Below, one piece after another: positions 35,030 to 43,571 of a stretch of DNA of 64,000 bases. The notes below the pieces were generated by a model. It ran no database searches, had not been told where the DNA came from, and worked only from the letters and a program-made list of their open reading frames with translations. Numbering within the stretch: position 1 is the first letter of the stretch; each line of letters opens with the position of its first letter. Source of the DNA: G963665545 sp963665545 (lineage in GTDB: Bacteria; Pseudomonadota; Gammaproteobacteria; Xanthomonadales; SZUA-36); contig CAXXKZ010000012.1 of NCBI GenBank assembly GCA_963665545.2, forward strand, positions 62,001 to 126,000, in the 5' to 3' direction. The translations under genes were made by a program, and so were the position numbers.

Positions 35030-36271
35030 GTGCCAAATTTCAAAAACATCGCCTTTGCGCTTGGCCTGCTGAGTACGGGAGTTTGGACCCTGGGGACTTG
35101 CAGCCCGGGTATGGCTGCCGAAGCCGGAATCAAGCTGTCGAACCAGTGCCCACCCTATTTCAGTGTCGATCAGGATGGATTGTGCAGGCTCAGATCCCTC
35201 TACGACCTTTATCCCTCGGCCAATGCCAAATGGGGCGGTTACCGCGTTGCCCTGCCGGCTCGCAGAGACGGCTTTACGCCACAACAAATTGACCTCGGGC
35301 GTTACCTGTTCTTTGACCCTGTGCTGTCCCATGATGGCGCGCTCTCTTGCGCCCACTGCCACCACCCTGATTACAGCATGTCCGACGGGCGCCCCCGCAG
35401 CATGGGCCGTGACGGTGTTGGCCTCGGGCCCTCGCGCCATGGGGGCGAAGAGTTGCCGCGCGCCGCGCCGACACTCTGGAACCTGGCCTTCGGCGAATCC
35501 TTTTTCTGGGACGGAAGGGCCGGCTCACTGGAGGAGCAGATTAAGGTCGTGATCACCACTCAGGAAGAGATGGCCACCAGCCCGCAGGAAGTGGTTGAAA
35601 AACTCAATGCGATCAGGCTGTACCGGACACTGTTTCACCAGGCATTCGCCACCGAAGTCATCACTTTTGCTCAGGTGCAGACGGCACTGGTGGCGTTCGA
35701 GACGAGCTTGATATCACTCAACAGCCGCTATGATAATTACATCCACGGCGCGAGCGAGGCTTTGAACGCCCAGGAGATCAACGGCCTGCATGTATTTCGC
35801 TCTTTCGCCAGCCGTTGCTCGCAATGTCACACGCCGCCGCTTTTTACCAGTGGGCAGGTCGCCACCACCGGCGTGTCCACGCCAGACGATTTGGTTTTTG
35901 ACCGGGGCGCGGAGACACCCACTGGAGAACCGACGCTGCGGGGGGCATTCAAGGTGCCTTCATTGCGCAATATTGCAATGGCCGCCCCGTACATGCATGC
36001 TGGGCAGTCCCCGACCTTAAGCGAGGCGATCGAATTCTACAACAACACGCCAGGCCACGCGGTCTCGGATCGGCAGGATCTGAGGATACACTGGCACATC
36101 AACGACCCAAACCTCAGCGCTTCGGAAGTACAGGACCTCGCCGCATTCCTCGGCGCCCTGACCGACGAAACCGCTTTACCCCAAATTCCGGAATATCTGC
36201 CATCCGGAAAAACTGTTCCACGAACGACCAGGACGGTTCAACCATCTGGAGATAGCAATGCGATCAAGTAA
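35030..36271 (+). CDS. Exported di-heme cytochrome c peroxidase/MauG-family protein
   Basis: 413 residues from GTG at 35030, which has TAGGAG five bases upstream; an ATG at 35015 would add five residues. A signal peptide (FALGLLSTGVWTLG...GMAAEA) is present. Two CxxCH heme sites: CAHCH at residues 107-111 and CSQCH at 263-267. Also present are the family landmarks RAAPTLWNLAFGESFFWDGRAGSLEEQ and the C-terminal FKVPSLRNIAMAAPYMHAGQSPTLSEAIEFYN. It reduces peroxides or oxidises a partner protein in the periplasm. Its stop overlaps the start of the next gene by 14 bp, so it is the first gene of a three-gene operon. Confidence 0.92.
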   Translation: MPNFKNIAFALGLLSTGVWTLGTCSPGMAAEAGIKLSNQCPPYFSVDQDGLCRLRSLYDLYPSANAKWGGYRVALPARRDGFTPQQIDLGRYLFFDPVLSHDGALSCAHCHHPDYSMSDGRPRSMGRDGVGLGPSRHGGEELPRAAPTLWNLAFGESFFWDGRAGSLEEQIKVVITTQEEMATSPQEVVEKLNAIRLYRTLFHQAFATEVITFAQVQTALVAFETSLISLNSRYDNYIHGASEALNAQEINGLHVFRSFASRCSQCHTPPLFTSGQVATTGVSTPDDLVFDRGAETPTGEPTLRGAFKVPSLRNIAMAAPYMHAGQSPTLSEAIEFYNNTPGHAVSDRQDLRIHWHINDPNLSASEVQDLAAFLGALTDETALPQIPEYLPSGKTVPRTTRTVQPSGDSNAIK

Positions 36272-37673
36272 ATCCATCAATTGGTTCCTCGGCGCTCTAC
36301 TATTATTCGGCACTCTTGCCGGCGCATCGACCGCCACTGCGGCAGATTTTGTCGTCAAGCCGGGCGAGAACATACAGGACGCCATCAACAAGGCGTCCAG
36401 CGGAGATACCGTGCGCGTCATGCCGGGCCTGTACGAACAAATGGTCTATATCGACAAAGACGGCATCAGCCTGGTCGGTGTGATCGTTGACGGCCAGCGC
36501 GCGGTTCTCGACGGCGCCAACAAGGGCTTGCACGATGCCATCATCGCCTCCGGCCACGGTGTCAATATTGAAGGATTCCATGTGCGTAACTACCGCAGCA
36601 ATGGCATCACCACACAAGGCGCCAACAATTACCGCATCCACAACAATATCGTCGAGAACATCCACCTCTACGGCATATTCCCGCAATTTGGCAAGAACGG
36701 CCTGGTCTCTCAAAACATTATTTCGCGTTGCTCGGACGCCGGCATCTATGTGGGCATGTCCGAGAACATCGACGTTATCGCCAACGAGACCTACGACAAT
36801 TTGCTCGGCATCGAGGCTGAGAATTCACATTTCATCCTGATCGAGGCCAATTACGTCCACGACAACCATGTCGGCATTCCACTGGTCATCATCCCCGGCC
36901 TGCAGACCAAGACAGCTGCCGACATTATTGTCAGAAACAATACCGTGGTGAATAACAACTATTTTGGGTATCAACGCGAGGGGGCAATCTCTGAATTCAC
37001 CCGCTCAGGGCAAGGCATATCCATCACAGCGGTCGACCGGGTGAGGATCGAAGGCAATATTATCAAAGGCAACCAAAGCTGCGGCGTTTGCGTCAAGAGC
37101 ATGAGCAGCATGGGCAACGCCTTTCCGGTCGATGCGGCCATCGAGCCCGAGCCGGATGAGGTCGCCATTTTTGGCAATATCTTCGTCAACAACGGCTATG
37201 AAGCGAGTGGTCTGGAAACGGCCGGGGCCTATGTCGAAGAAGGCGCCGACATCGTTAACCTGGCCCGCGGCAGGGGTCACTGCATTGCTGCAAACCAGGG
37301 CGCCTCCCAAGTCGGAACATCACGCTGGCAGGCGTGCGACCCGGCGCTGACGACAGCCGATATACGCACGTTCCAACTGGATCATCCGGTCGAAAGTCCT
37401 ACTTTGACGACCACCCAGCAGGCGCAGCTGACCTACCACGCAGTGTGCTCCGGGTGCCATGCCTACGGACATACCTTGGTTGGCCCACCTACCATGGTCA
37501 TCAAGGCCTTGTACCAGAACAACCCTGAAGGCCTGGCCGCCTGGATCGCCGCACCCACCAAGAAACGGCCGGCCGAGGACTTCCCTGCAATGCCGCCACA
37601 GAGCCACTTGTCAGATGAGTTGCGGCTGGAGCTGGCCCGCTACATCCTCAACGAAGTTGGGGGGGGTAAATGA
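36258..37673 (+). CDS. Exported right-handed beta-helix protein with C-terminal c-type heme domain
   Basis: 471 residues. Signal peptide (FLGALLLFGTLAGASTATAAD). Residues ~30-340 form a parallel beta-helix of the pectate-lyase/NosD type: GDTVRVMPGLYEQMVYIDKDGISL followed by repeated IHNN, VIANETYDNLLGIEAEN and IIVRNNTVVNNNYFG turns. The final ~90 residues carry one CSGCH heme site (Cys397-His401) and a likely axial Met in FPAMPPQSHLSDELR, i.e. a small cytochrome c domain. A beta-helix fused to a cytochrome suggests an oxidation reaction on a polymer or an electron acceptor docked to the helix; no such activity is known to me. Start and stop overlap both neighbours. Confidence 0.88.
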   Translation: MRSSKSINWFLGALLLFGTLAGASTATAADFVVKPGENIQDAINKASSGDTVRVMPGLYEQMVYIDKDGISLVGVIVDGQRAVLDGANKGLHDAIIASGHGVNIEGFHVRNYRSNGITTQGANNYRIHNNIVENIHLYGIFPQFGKNGLVSQNIISRCSDAGIYVGMSENIDVIANETYDNLLGIEAENSHFILIEANYVHDNHVGIPLVIIPGLQTKTAADIIVRNNTVVNNNYFGYQREGAISEFTRSGQGISITAVDRVRIEGNIIKGNQSCGVCVKSMSSMGNAFPVDAAIEPEPDEVAIFGNIFVNNGYEASGLETAGAYVEEGADIVNLARGRGHCIAANQGASQVGTSRWQACDPALTTADIRTFQLDHPVESPTLTTTQQAQLTYHAVCSGCHAYGHTLVGPPTMVIKALYQNNPEGLAAWIAAPTKKRPAEDFPAMPPQSHLSDELRLELARYILNEVGGGK

Positions 37674-38608
37674 AGCTCTCCTCAACGGCGGTACTCACCA
37701 CTCTACTCCTCTCATCGGTGGCCATCGCTCAGGCGTCTGAATTCCACTGCACCTCGGCCACAACCGGCTCCATCGGGGAGAAATTTCAGGCTGCGACTCA
37801 ATTGCTGAGTGAATCCTGGGACACCTCTAAACTTGGCTGCGGCGCAAAAACGCTGGTGAGCATTGCCGATCAACAAAGCGAAAACCTGGATTTCCAATTG
37901 GCGGCCTTGAGGGCCAATGCGAGACTCATTTATTACCTCGATCGCATCGTGCTGTATGAATTGGGCTATTTGATTGTCAGCTACACCACGGACGTGCCTA
38001 AGGAGAAAATGATCAACCAGCCCATGATCGACCTGACGGCTGCGCAAAAGGAGCAAGTGCGCCTGCTGAAGCGGGCCGTCGAGATGGGTGTAGAAAACCC
38101 TGAAATACACTACTTCGAAGCGCTCACCATAGGCCCCACGACGGAGGCCAAACCCATATTGGAAGGGGTGGTCAAGACTGATCCGCCTGCCCTGGATGGC
38201 GCAGCACACGCCATGTTGGGTGAAATCCTGTACGCAATGCCGGACATCGCCGGCGGCGACCTCGACAAAGCCATCGAGATGATGCGGGTGGCCCGTCAAA
38301 GGGCGCCGGACAATCCGCTGTATGCGCGCATGCTGGCCGCCTGGCTGCTGGATATCGGAGAAAACGGGGAATCGCAGTCCATACTGGCCAGCCTGCTGGA
38401 ACTTGAGCCCGCAACCGGTGACTTGCAGCTCACCGCCGATCAGCTTCGCGTCGCCGGTGACATTGCAGGGCGAATCCCTGACGATGCCCTGGTACAACAG
38501 CTCTACGACCGGCGCAGCGCAGTGTTCAAAGCGCACCCATACCTGCAACAGCGCACCGTCGTGGTGGCGCTGGGCCATTTCGGCGACATCAATCCGCTGG
38601 AAGAGTGA
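37670..38608 (+). CDS. Exported helical (TPR-like) protein of unknown function
   Basis: 312 residues, ATG overlapping the previous stop (ATGA). Signal peptide SSTAVLTTLLLSSVAIAQAS. The mature part is helical with TPR-like pairs: VRLLKRAVEMGVENPEIHYFEALTIG, AHAMLGEILYAMPDIAGGDLDKAIEMMRVA and NPLYARMLAAWLLDIGENGESQS. Two cysteines (FHCTS, KLGCGA) are likely oxidised to a disulfide. Its arrangement as third gene after two heme proteins suggests an assembly factor or scaffold for them in the periplasm; that is inference from context only. It converges on the acetyltransferase gene. Confidence 0.75.
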   Translation: MKLSSTAVLTTLLLSSVAIAQASEFHCTSATTGSIGEKFQAATQLLSESWDTSKLGCGAKTLVSIADQQSENLDFQLAALRANARLIYYLDRIVLYELGYLIVSYTTDVPKEKMINQPMIDLTAAQKEQVRLLKRAVEMGVENPEIHYFEALTIGPTTEAKPILEGVVKTDPPALDGAAHAMLGEILYAMPDIAGGDLDKAIEMMRVARQRAPDNPLYARMLAAWLLDIGENGESQSILASLLELEPATGDLQLTADQLRVAGDIAGRIPDDALVQQLYDRRSAVFKAHPYLQQRTVVVALGHFGDINPLEE

Positions 38609-38638
38609 CCCAAAAAAGTCGGCAGGAGGGAGCGGCCG

Positions 38639-39190
38639 CTAAACGCTCAACAGCATCACGTGGCGGCGCTTGCCTGCCATGTGTTGAAAGGCAAAACCGG
38701 CGCTTTCAAATGTACTCACTCGGCCCATAAAGCCGTAGCTTGGGGAATCCGACCTAACCGGATAGGCCTCAATATGTCTTGCGCCCTGCAACACTGCGTA
38801 ATCAACAGCATGCTTTAGCAGTGCCGTACTCAACCCCGATCGCCGATGCGCCCGCAGCACAAAAAAACAGGTGATAGACCAGACATCATTTTCACCGACG
38901 CCCACCCCGTCGCAGCCGCCCAACGGGCGATGGCTGCCACGAGGCGCAACGGAGCACCAGCCAATGGGGGTTTGATCGCGGTAGGCGAGGATTCCGACTG
39001 GCACATTGGCCTCGATCAGCGAGTGTATCGACCTTTTTCTGGCGGCCTTGCCAGAGGCATATCCGGTTTTGTCGAGGCCTGATTCCAGCCGCCTCCAGGC
39101 CATACACCAGCAATAGTGAGGGCCGCCCCGGCACTCAAACAAGGACTCGAAGTCCTGCCAATTATCAGCGCTTACCGCTCTAAATTGCAT
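38639..39190 (-). CDS. GNAT-family acetyltransferase
   Basis: 183 residues. The acetyl-CoA-binding segment VLRAHRRSGLSTALLKHAVDYA shows the R-x-x-G/R-x-G/S pattern of GNAT enzymes, followed by GARHIEAYPV and the C-terminal FESAGFAFQHMAGKRRHVM. The N-terminal ECRGGPHYCWCMAW with clustered Cys/Trp is a recurring start of a GNAT subgroup. The substrate is unknown. It starts three bases after the stop of the M28 peptidase gene on the same strand, so they form an operon. Confidence 0.87.
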   Translation of the reverse strand: MQFRAVSADNWQDFESLFECRGGPHYCWCMAWRRLESGLDKTGYASGKAARKRSIHSLIEANVPVGILAYRDQTPIGWCSVAPRGSHRPLGGCDGVGVGENDVWSITCFFVLRAHRRSGLSTALLKHAVDYAVLQGARHIEAYPVRSDSPSYGFMGRVSTFESAGFAFQHMAGKRRHVMLLSV

Positions 39191-39193
39191 CCA

Positions 39194-41425
39194 TCATTGT
39201 CCACCGATCAAACTGGCCAGCAACTCGACGCGGTCTGTGAATTGGTCCAGTACCTTCGCTGCCAGCTCAATCTCGCCTTCGACCCGACCGTACTCGCGCT
39301 GCTCGATCGCTTCACGCACGCCCGGTATTGTTTTCACCCCATAGCCGGTATAGAACCCAGGGGCATAAATCTGATGTTTGTACCAAGGCCTGCCCGCGAG
39401 GCCCTCAGCACGGGTCAATAACCGCTCACTGGTAAAGAGCAGGCGATTGATCTCCTCCAGGTCCGCGCCTGGGCCGATGCCCTCACCGGACACCGCATCG
39501 TCAAACGCCTGCGATGCATCCTGCAGGCGTCCAAGGGCGTTTTTTAGCGGTGCAAAATTAAAATACGGCACCGGCTCCTTGACCGCCGGGGGCCCCAGAG
39601 AACGGCTGGGATTCAAAGCAGCTGCATAGACGCCATCAGCGATCAGGCGATTGGTCTTTTCGATCTCATCACGCAAGGTCTCTGAGAGTTGCTCGAGTTC
39701 CCGCACGTACAAGGCGATATTGTCTGCCAATCCAAGAAATTCGAAGGGAAGCCTCGGCGCATTGGCCAGACGTAGCGTCGCTCGACCCATGACCTGCGCC
39801 AGCACGGCGCCATAGACCAGGCCGGGGTCATGCCAACGGGTGTAGTGTTCATAGGTATCGTATAGCGTATGGTAGCTGCCACCGGCGGATTCGCCGCCGA
39901 AGCTAAGACTGGCGGAAGCGATCCCGAGATGCTGTAGAAACGGCGTGTAGTCCGAGCCGGAACCCAGTGGCGAAATTCTCAGATCCTGGCGACTTTTCGC
40001 CTCGTCCTTGAATTCTTCTGGCCCGAAAAGCTGCAGATATGCACGGCTGCGGTCCTTCAGCGCCAGCCCCGAAACGGGGTCATTCACCTCTTCAGTGATC
40101 TGGTTGAAGAAACGCTCCAGAGTGTGGCTGCCACCGATGCTCATGAAGCCACGCCGGCTGCCGTCAGTGTTGAGGTAAGCCACGGTGTGTTTTTTGAGTT
40201 CCGCCGCGTGGTGTTCAGCCCATTCGGTCGAGCCGATCAGGCCGGGTTCTTCGGCATCCCAGGCAGCGTAGATCAGGGTGCGCTCGGGCCGGTTTCCCTC
40301 GCGGGCCAGTTGCGCCACCGCCTTCGCCTCGGCCAACATGGCAACCAGTCCAGATATCGGATCAGCGGCGCCATGGTTCCAGCCATCGTGGTGATTGCCG
40401 CGAATCACCCATTCGTCGGGATACTTGCTGCCCTTCAGGGTCGCGATCACGTTGTAGGCCGTTACCATATCCCAGTCAAATTCGGCCTTCAGGCGCACCC
40501 GCGCCGGGCCGGGTCCGAAGTGGTAGGTGATCGGCAAGCCGCCCCGCCATTCTTGGGGCACCACCTCTCCACCCAGCGCAGATAGCAGCGGCAGGGCATC
40601 GCGATAGGACATCGGCAGCACCGGGATGCGAGTGATGGTCGTTGCGTCCTCTCGCTTTAAACGCCTGGCTTTCTTGGTGGCACCAACGCCCGGGGTCAAA
40701 ACATCACCGGGATAGGTGGGCATGTCCATCACCGAGCCGCGCTGAACGCCGCTTTCGTGCTTGAAAGGGCCCTTGGGGTAAACATCGCCAGCACCGTAAC
40801 CATCGTCAGCGGGATCGGAATAGATGATCGTACCAATGGCGCCTTTTTCGCCCGCCAGCTTGGGTTTGATTCCCCGCCACGAGCGGCCGTACTTGGCAAT
40901 GGCGATTTTGCCGGTCACATCGATGCCATTGCGCTCAAGCGTATCGTAGTCTTCTGGAATGCCGTAGTTGACGAACACCAGTTCGGCCTCGACCTCGCCG
41001 TCGATTGAAAAAGCGTTGTACGGCGGCAGCAAATGCTCTCGTCTGAATGTACTGGGGTCCTGGTCCAATGATTCTTCCGTCAGGGAAGCACTAAACCGCG
41101 TCGGTTCCAGCAGTTCAATTTCCCTGACCTTGGGGGTGGGCAGCAAAATTTCATATTCCGCGATTTCCACTTCATAGCCCCACGATCGCAAGAGCCCGGC
41201 AATATATTCAGCATTTTCCCGGCTGGCTGCAGAACCCACATGGTGTGGCGTTGCGGACATCTGACGCAACCACTGATCCATTTCCCCGGCATCGATCAGC
41301 GCGTCCATCTGTTGTTCAGTCTGCCGCTGTTGGAGGCTGGCCGACTCGTCATAGCCAATGATACTCGTTGCGGCGGCGTCAAGCGTGCCGACCAGCGCCA
41401 AAAGCACCCATAGAGGGTTTCTCAT
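39194..41425 (-). CDS. Exported M28 metallopeptidase, glutamate carboxypeptidase II-like
   Basis: 743 residues with signal peptide (NPLWVLLALVGTLDAAATS). The layout matches human GCPII: a protease-associated insertion (about residues 120-330), the M28 catalytic region with zinc ligands in RGNHHDGWNHGAADPISG, AWDAEEPGLIGSTEWAEHH and YLNTDGSRRG, then SGSDYTPFLQHLGIASASLSFGG, and the C-terminal transferrin-receptor-like helical dimerisation domain (about 590-740). GCPII releases C-terminal glutamate from peptides or folates; bacterial relatives probably act as periplasmic di/tripeptide carboxypeptidases. It is co-directional with the acetyltransferase and divergent from the Na+ symporter gene. 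Confidence 0.92.
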   Translation of the reverse strand: MRNPLWVLLALVGTLDAAATSIIGYDESASLQQRQTEQQMDALIDAGEMDQWLRQMSATPHHVGSAASRENAEYIAGLLRSWGYEVEIAEYEILLPTPKVREIELLEPTRFSASLTEESLDQDPSTFRREHLLPPYNAFSIDGEVEAELVFVNYGIPEDYDTLERNGIDVTGKIAIAKYGRSWRGIKPKLAGEKGAIGTIIYSDPADDGYGAGDVYPKGPFKHESGVQRGSVMDMPTYPGDVLTPGVGATKKARRLKREDATTITRIPVLPMSYRDALPLLSALGGEVVPQEWRGGLPITYHFGPGPARVRLKAEFDWDMVTAYNVIATLKGSKYPDEWVIRGNHHDGWNHGAADPISGLVAMLAEAKAVAQLAREGNRPERTLIYAAWDAEEPGLIGSTEWAEHHAAELKKHTVAYLNTDGSRRGFMSIGGSHTLERFFNQITEEVNDPVSGLALKDRSRAYLQLFGPEEFKDEAKSRQDLRISPLGSGSDYTPFLQHLGIASASLSFGGESAGGSYHTLYDTYEHYTRWHDPGLVYGAVLAQVMGRATLRLANAPRLPFEFLGLADNIALYVRELEQLSETLRDEIEKTNRLIADGVYAAALNPSRSLGPPAVKEPVPYFNFAPLKNALGRLQDASQAFDDAVSGEGIGPGADLEEINRLLFTSERLLTRAEGLAGRPWYKHQIYAPGFYTGYGVKTIPGVREAIEQREYGRVEGEIELAAKVLDQFTDRVELLASLIGGQ

Positions 41426-41531
41426 GATTTTTTCCTCGCGAAATTGAATGACAAATGCCGGTGAATTTCAGGATCCCCGGAGGTCAAGGATAAACCAGTA
41501 AATGGCCCCAATGCCAGCCACGCACTTTCCC

Positions 41532-41537
41532 TATAAT
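41532..41537 (+). promoter_or_regulatory. Perfect -10 box close to the symporter start
   Basis: TATAAT ends seven bases before the ATG at 41544. Transcription would begin at or next to the start codon, so the mRNA would be leaderless. No matching -35 is seen at 16-18 bp. If the start lies further downstream, this reading changes. Confidence 0.4.
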
Positions 41538-41543
41538 GAATGC

Positions 41544-42854
41544 ATGGCGGCCAGGGAACAATTCACATCCAACACCGGTTTTGTTCTGGCTTGCACGGGG
41601 GCCGCGGTCGGCCTGGGCAACCTGTGGCTTTTCCCCTGGCGCCTGGGCCAGTACGGCGGTGCGGCTTTCATGGTGCCCTACCTGCTCTTTGTTTATGTCC
41701 TGGGCACTACCGGACTGATGGGAGAATTTGCCTTCGGCCGGTGGGCCCAAAAGGGCCCGATGGGCAGCTTCGATAAGGTGCTGAGGCTGAAGGGCCACAG
41801 ATTTGGGCGCTGGCTGGGCGCTTATCCCGTGCTGATGATGTTTGGCGCAGTGATTTTCTATGCCATCGTGACAGGATGGATTCTGCACTAAGTCTATGCT
41901 TCGGTCAGCGGGGCTTATATTGATGCCGGGGAAACAAGCGCTTATTTCGCGCTGCTGGCAGGCCAGCCTCAGAGTATCCTGTGGCAGGCGCTGGCCCTGC
42001 TCACCACCCTGGCCATCCTCTTTCTTGGCGTGGCCAAGGGTCTGGAGCGCGCCAACAGATTCTTCATGCCGTTGCTACTGGCCTTGTTTGTCATTCTGCT
42101 GATTCGTTCCGTTACGCTCCCGGGCGCCATGGACGGCATTAAATACCTGCTGGTGCCTGACTGGTCCTACCTGTTTAAACCGATAACCTGGGGCATGGCA
42201 CTGGGACAGGCATTTTTCACGGTTTCTCTGGGCGGGGGAATGGTCGTGTTCGGCAGTTATCTGAAACAGGACGCTGACATTCCCCAGTCTGCGATTCGCA
42301 CCGCCACACTGGATACCATTGCCGCTTTGTTGGCGTCCTTCATGATCATTCCGGCGGTGTTTGCCTACGGACTCGATCCGGCTGCCGGGCCACCACTGTT
42401 ATTCATTACCCTGCCAGAAATATTCCGCTCCATGCCTGGCGGGCAGTTTTTTGGCTTGTTGTTCTTCTTCAGCATTGCGCTCGCAGCCGTTTCCTCGTTA
42501 ATGAGCATGATGGAAGTGAGCGTCGAAGCGTTTATGGACCAATTCCGCTGGAGCCGCGGCAGGAGTCTTGTTGTTGTCGCCACGGTTTGTCTCATTTGCG
42601 GCCTACCACTGGCGATGGACATGAATCGCTTCACAGTGTTTGTCGATGCGCTCACCATCTATTTTCTGCCGGCAAGTGCGGCTTTGTGCGGCATCGTCTT
42701 TTTCTGGGTCTACGGCGTGGACAAGGCGCGTGAGGCGCTCAATAAGGGTTCCCGATGGACCATCGGGCCATGGTGGAATCCTGTGGCGAAGTACGTTTTT
42801 GTCGGCGTCGCCGTTGTGGTCGTCATCCTGCAAATTGCGGTCGGGATCGGTTAA
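41544..42854 (+). pseudogene. Neurotransmitter:Na+ symporter family transporter with in-frame TAA
   Basis: 437-codon frame from ATG at 41544. The start of helix 1 has the diagnostic TGFVLACTGAAVGLGNLWLF and YGGAAFMVPYLL; later helices (PLLLALFVILLIRSV, GMALGQAFFTVSLGGGMVVFGSYL, FFFSIALAAVSSLMSMMEV) complete an NSS/SNF fold of 11-12 helices that carries amino acids with Na+. TAA at 41889-41891 (codon 116) interrupts GWILH/VYASVSG, where relatives usually have an aromatic residue; a TAT/TAC-to-TAA change is simplest. Frame and all later motifs are intact. As written it would yield only the first three helices. Confidence 0.86.
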
Positions 42855-42883
42855 CCTGTATCCCGTCCCACGGAATGCCAGCC

Positions 42884-43066
42884 ATGAAACGTCATTTGAG
42901 AACACTCTTGCTCCTCGCCGCGGCGGTTGCACTTTATGCGGTCGGCCTCGCCCTGCCGGCGGGCCTACTGGTCGTGCTGGGGGCAATCGCGGAAGTTGCT
43001 TTCTGGTTCAGATTGTTTGGAAGACGGCGCCCCGACAACGACAATTCAACACGGAGAACGCAATGA
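42884..43066 (+). CDS. Small hydrophobic membrane protein
   Basis: 60 residues from the ATG at 42884 (another ATG at 42875). Two closely spaced hydrophobic stretches, LRTLLLLAAAVALYAVGLALP and AGLLVVLGAIAEVAFWF, form a helical hairpin, then a basic polar tail RLFGRRRPDNDNSTRRTQ. Its stop overlaps the start of the cupin gene (ATGA). It may be an accessory subunit of the preceding transporter, but similar small proteins occur alone. Too short to assign. Confidence 0.6.
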   Translation: MKRHLRTLLLLAAAVALYAVGLALPAGLLVVLGAIAEVAFWFRLFGRRRPDNDNSTRRTQ

Positions 43067-43533
43067 CCGTGATCAACACCGCTGATTGTCCCATTGTAAA
43101 GGGTAGCCATTACCCATCACCATACGACGAGCCTTGCCGAAACAAACTGTCGCAGGCATTGGGCCAGCCGTCAGACCTGACCCAATTTGGCGTCAATCTT
43201 GTACGCCTCGAGCCCGGCGCATGGTCCTCCCAAAGACACTGGCATGAACATGAAGACGAATTCGTCTGGGTGCTCGGGGGCGAAGTCGTGCTGGTGTCCG
43301 ACTCGGGCCCCGAGACGCTGCATGCCGGCGACTGCGCGGGATTCAAGGCAGGCGTGCAAGATGGCCATCACTTTATCAATGAGAGCAATGCGGACGTGTT
43401 ATTGCTCGTGGTCGGCGCCCGCGATGAGCGCGATCATGGTGAGTATTCCGATATCGACATGCGCTTTGGAGTCGATCGCCATTCAGAAACTGGTGGCTAT
43501 TTTGAGACCAAGGATGGAACAAGACTCCGCTGA
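43063..43533 (+). CDS. Cupin-domain protein
   Basis: 156 residues from the ATG at 43063 with GGAG six bases upstream. The cupin motif 1 is RHWHEHEDEFVWVLGGEVVL, with metal-binding histidines and glutamate, and motif 2 is AGDCAGFKAGVQDGHHFINES. The C-terminal YSDIDMRFGVDRHSETGGYFETKDGTRL is recurrent in a cupin subgroup annotated only as cupin. The metal site suggests a small dioxygenase, isomerase or sugar/amino-acid binding role. It overlaps the small membrane protein gene by four bases and precedes the PLP lyase. Confidence 0.85.
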   Translation: MTVINTADCPIVKGSHYPSPYDEPCRNKLSQALGQPSDLTQFGVNLVRLEPGAWSSQRHWHEHEDEFVWVLGGEVVLVSDSGPETLHAGDCAGFKAGVQDGHHFINESNADVLLLVVGARDERDHGEYSDIDMRFGVDRHSETGGYFETKDGTRLR

Positions 43534-43571
43534 ATCCTGAAATAAACCCGCCCATTCGTTCGAAGATTCTT

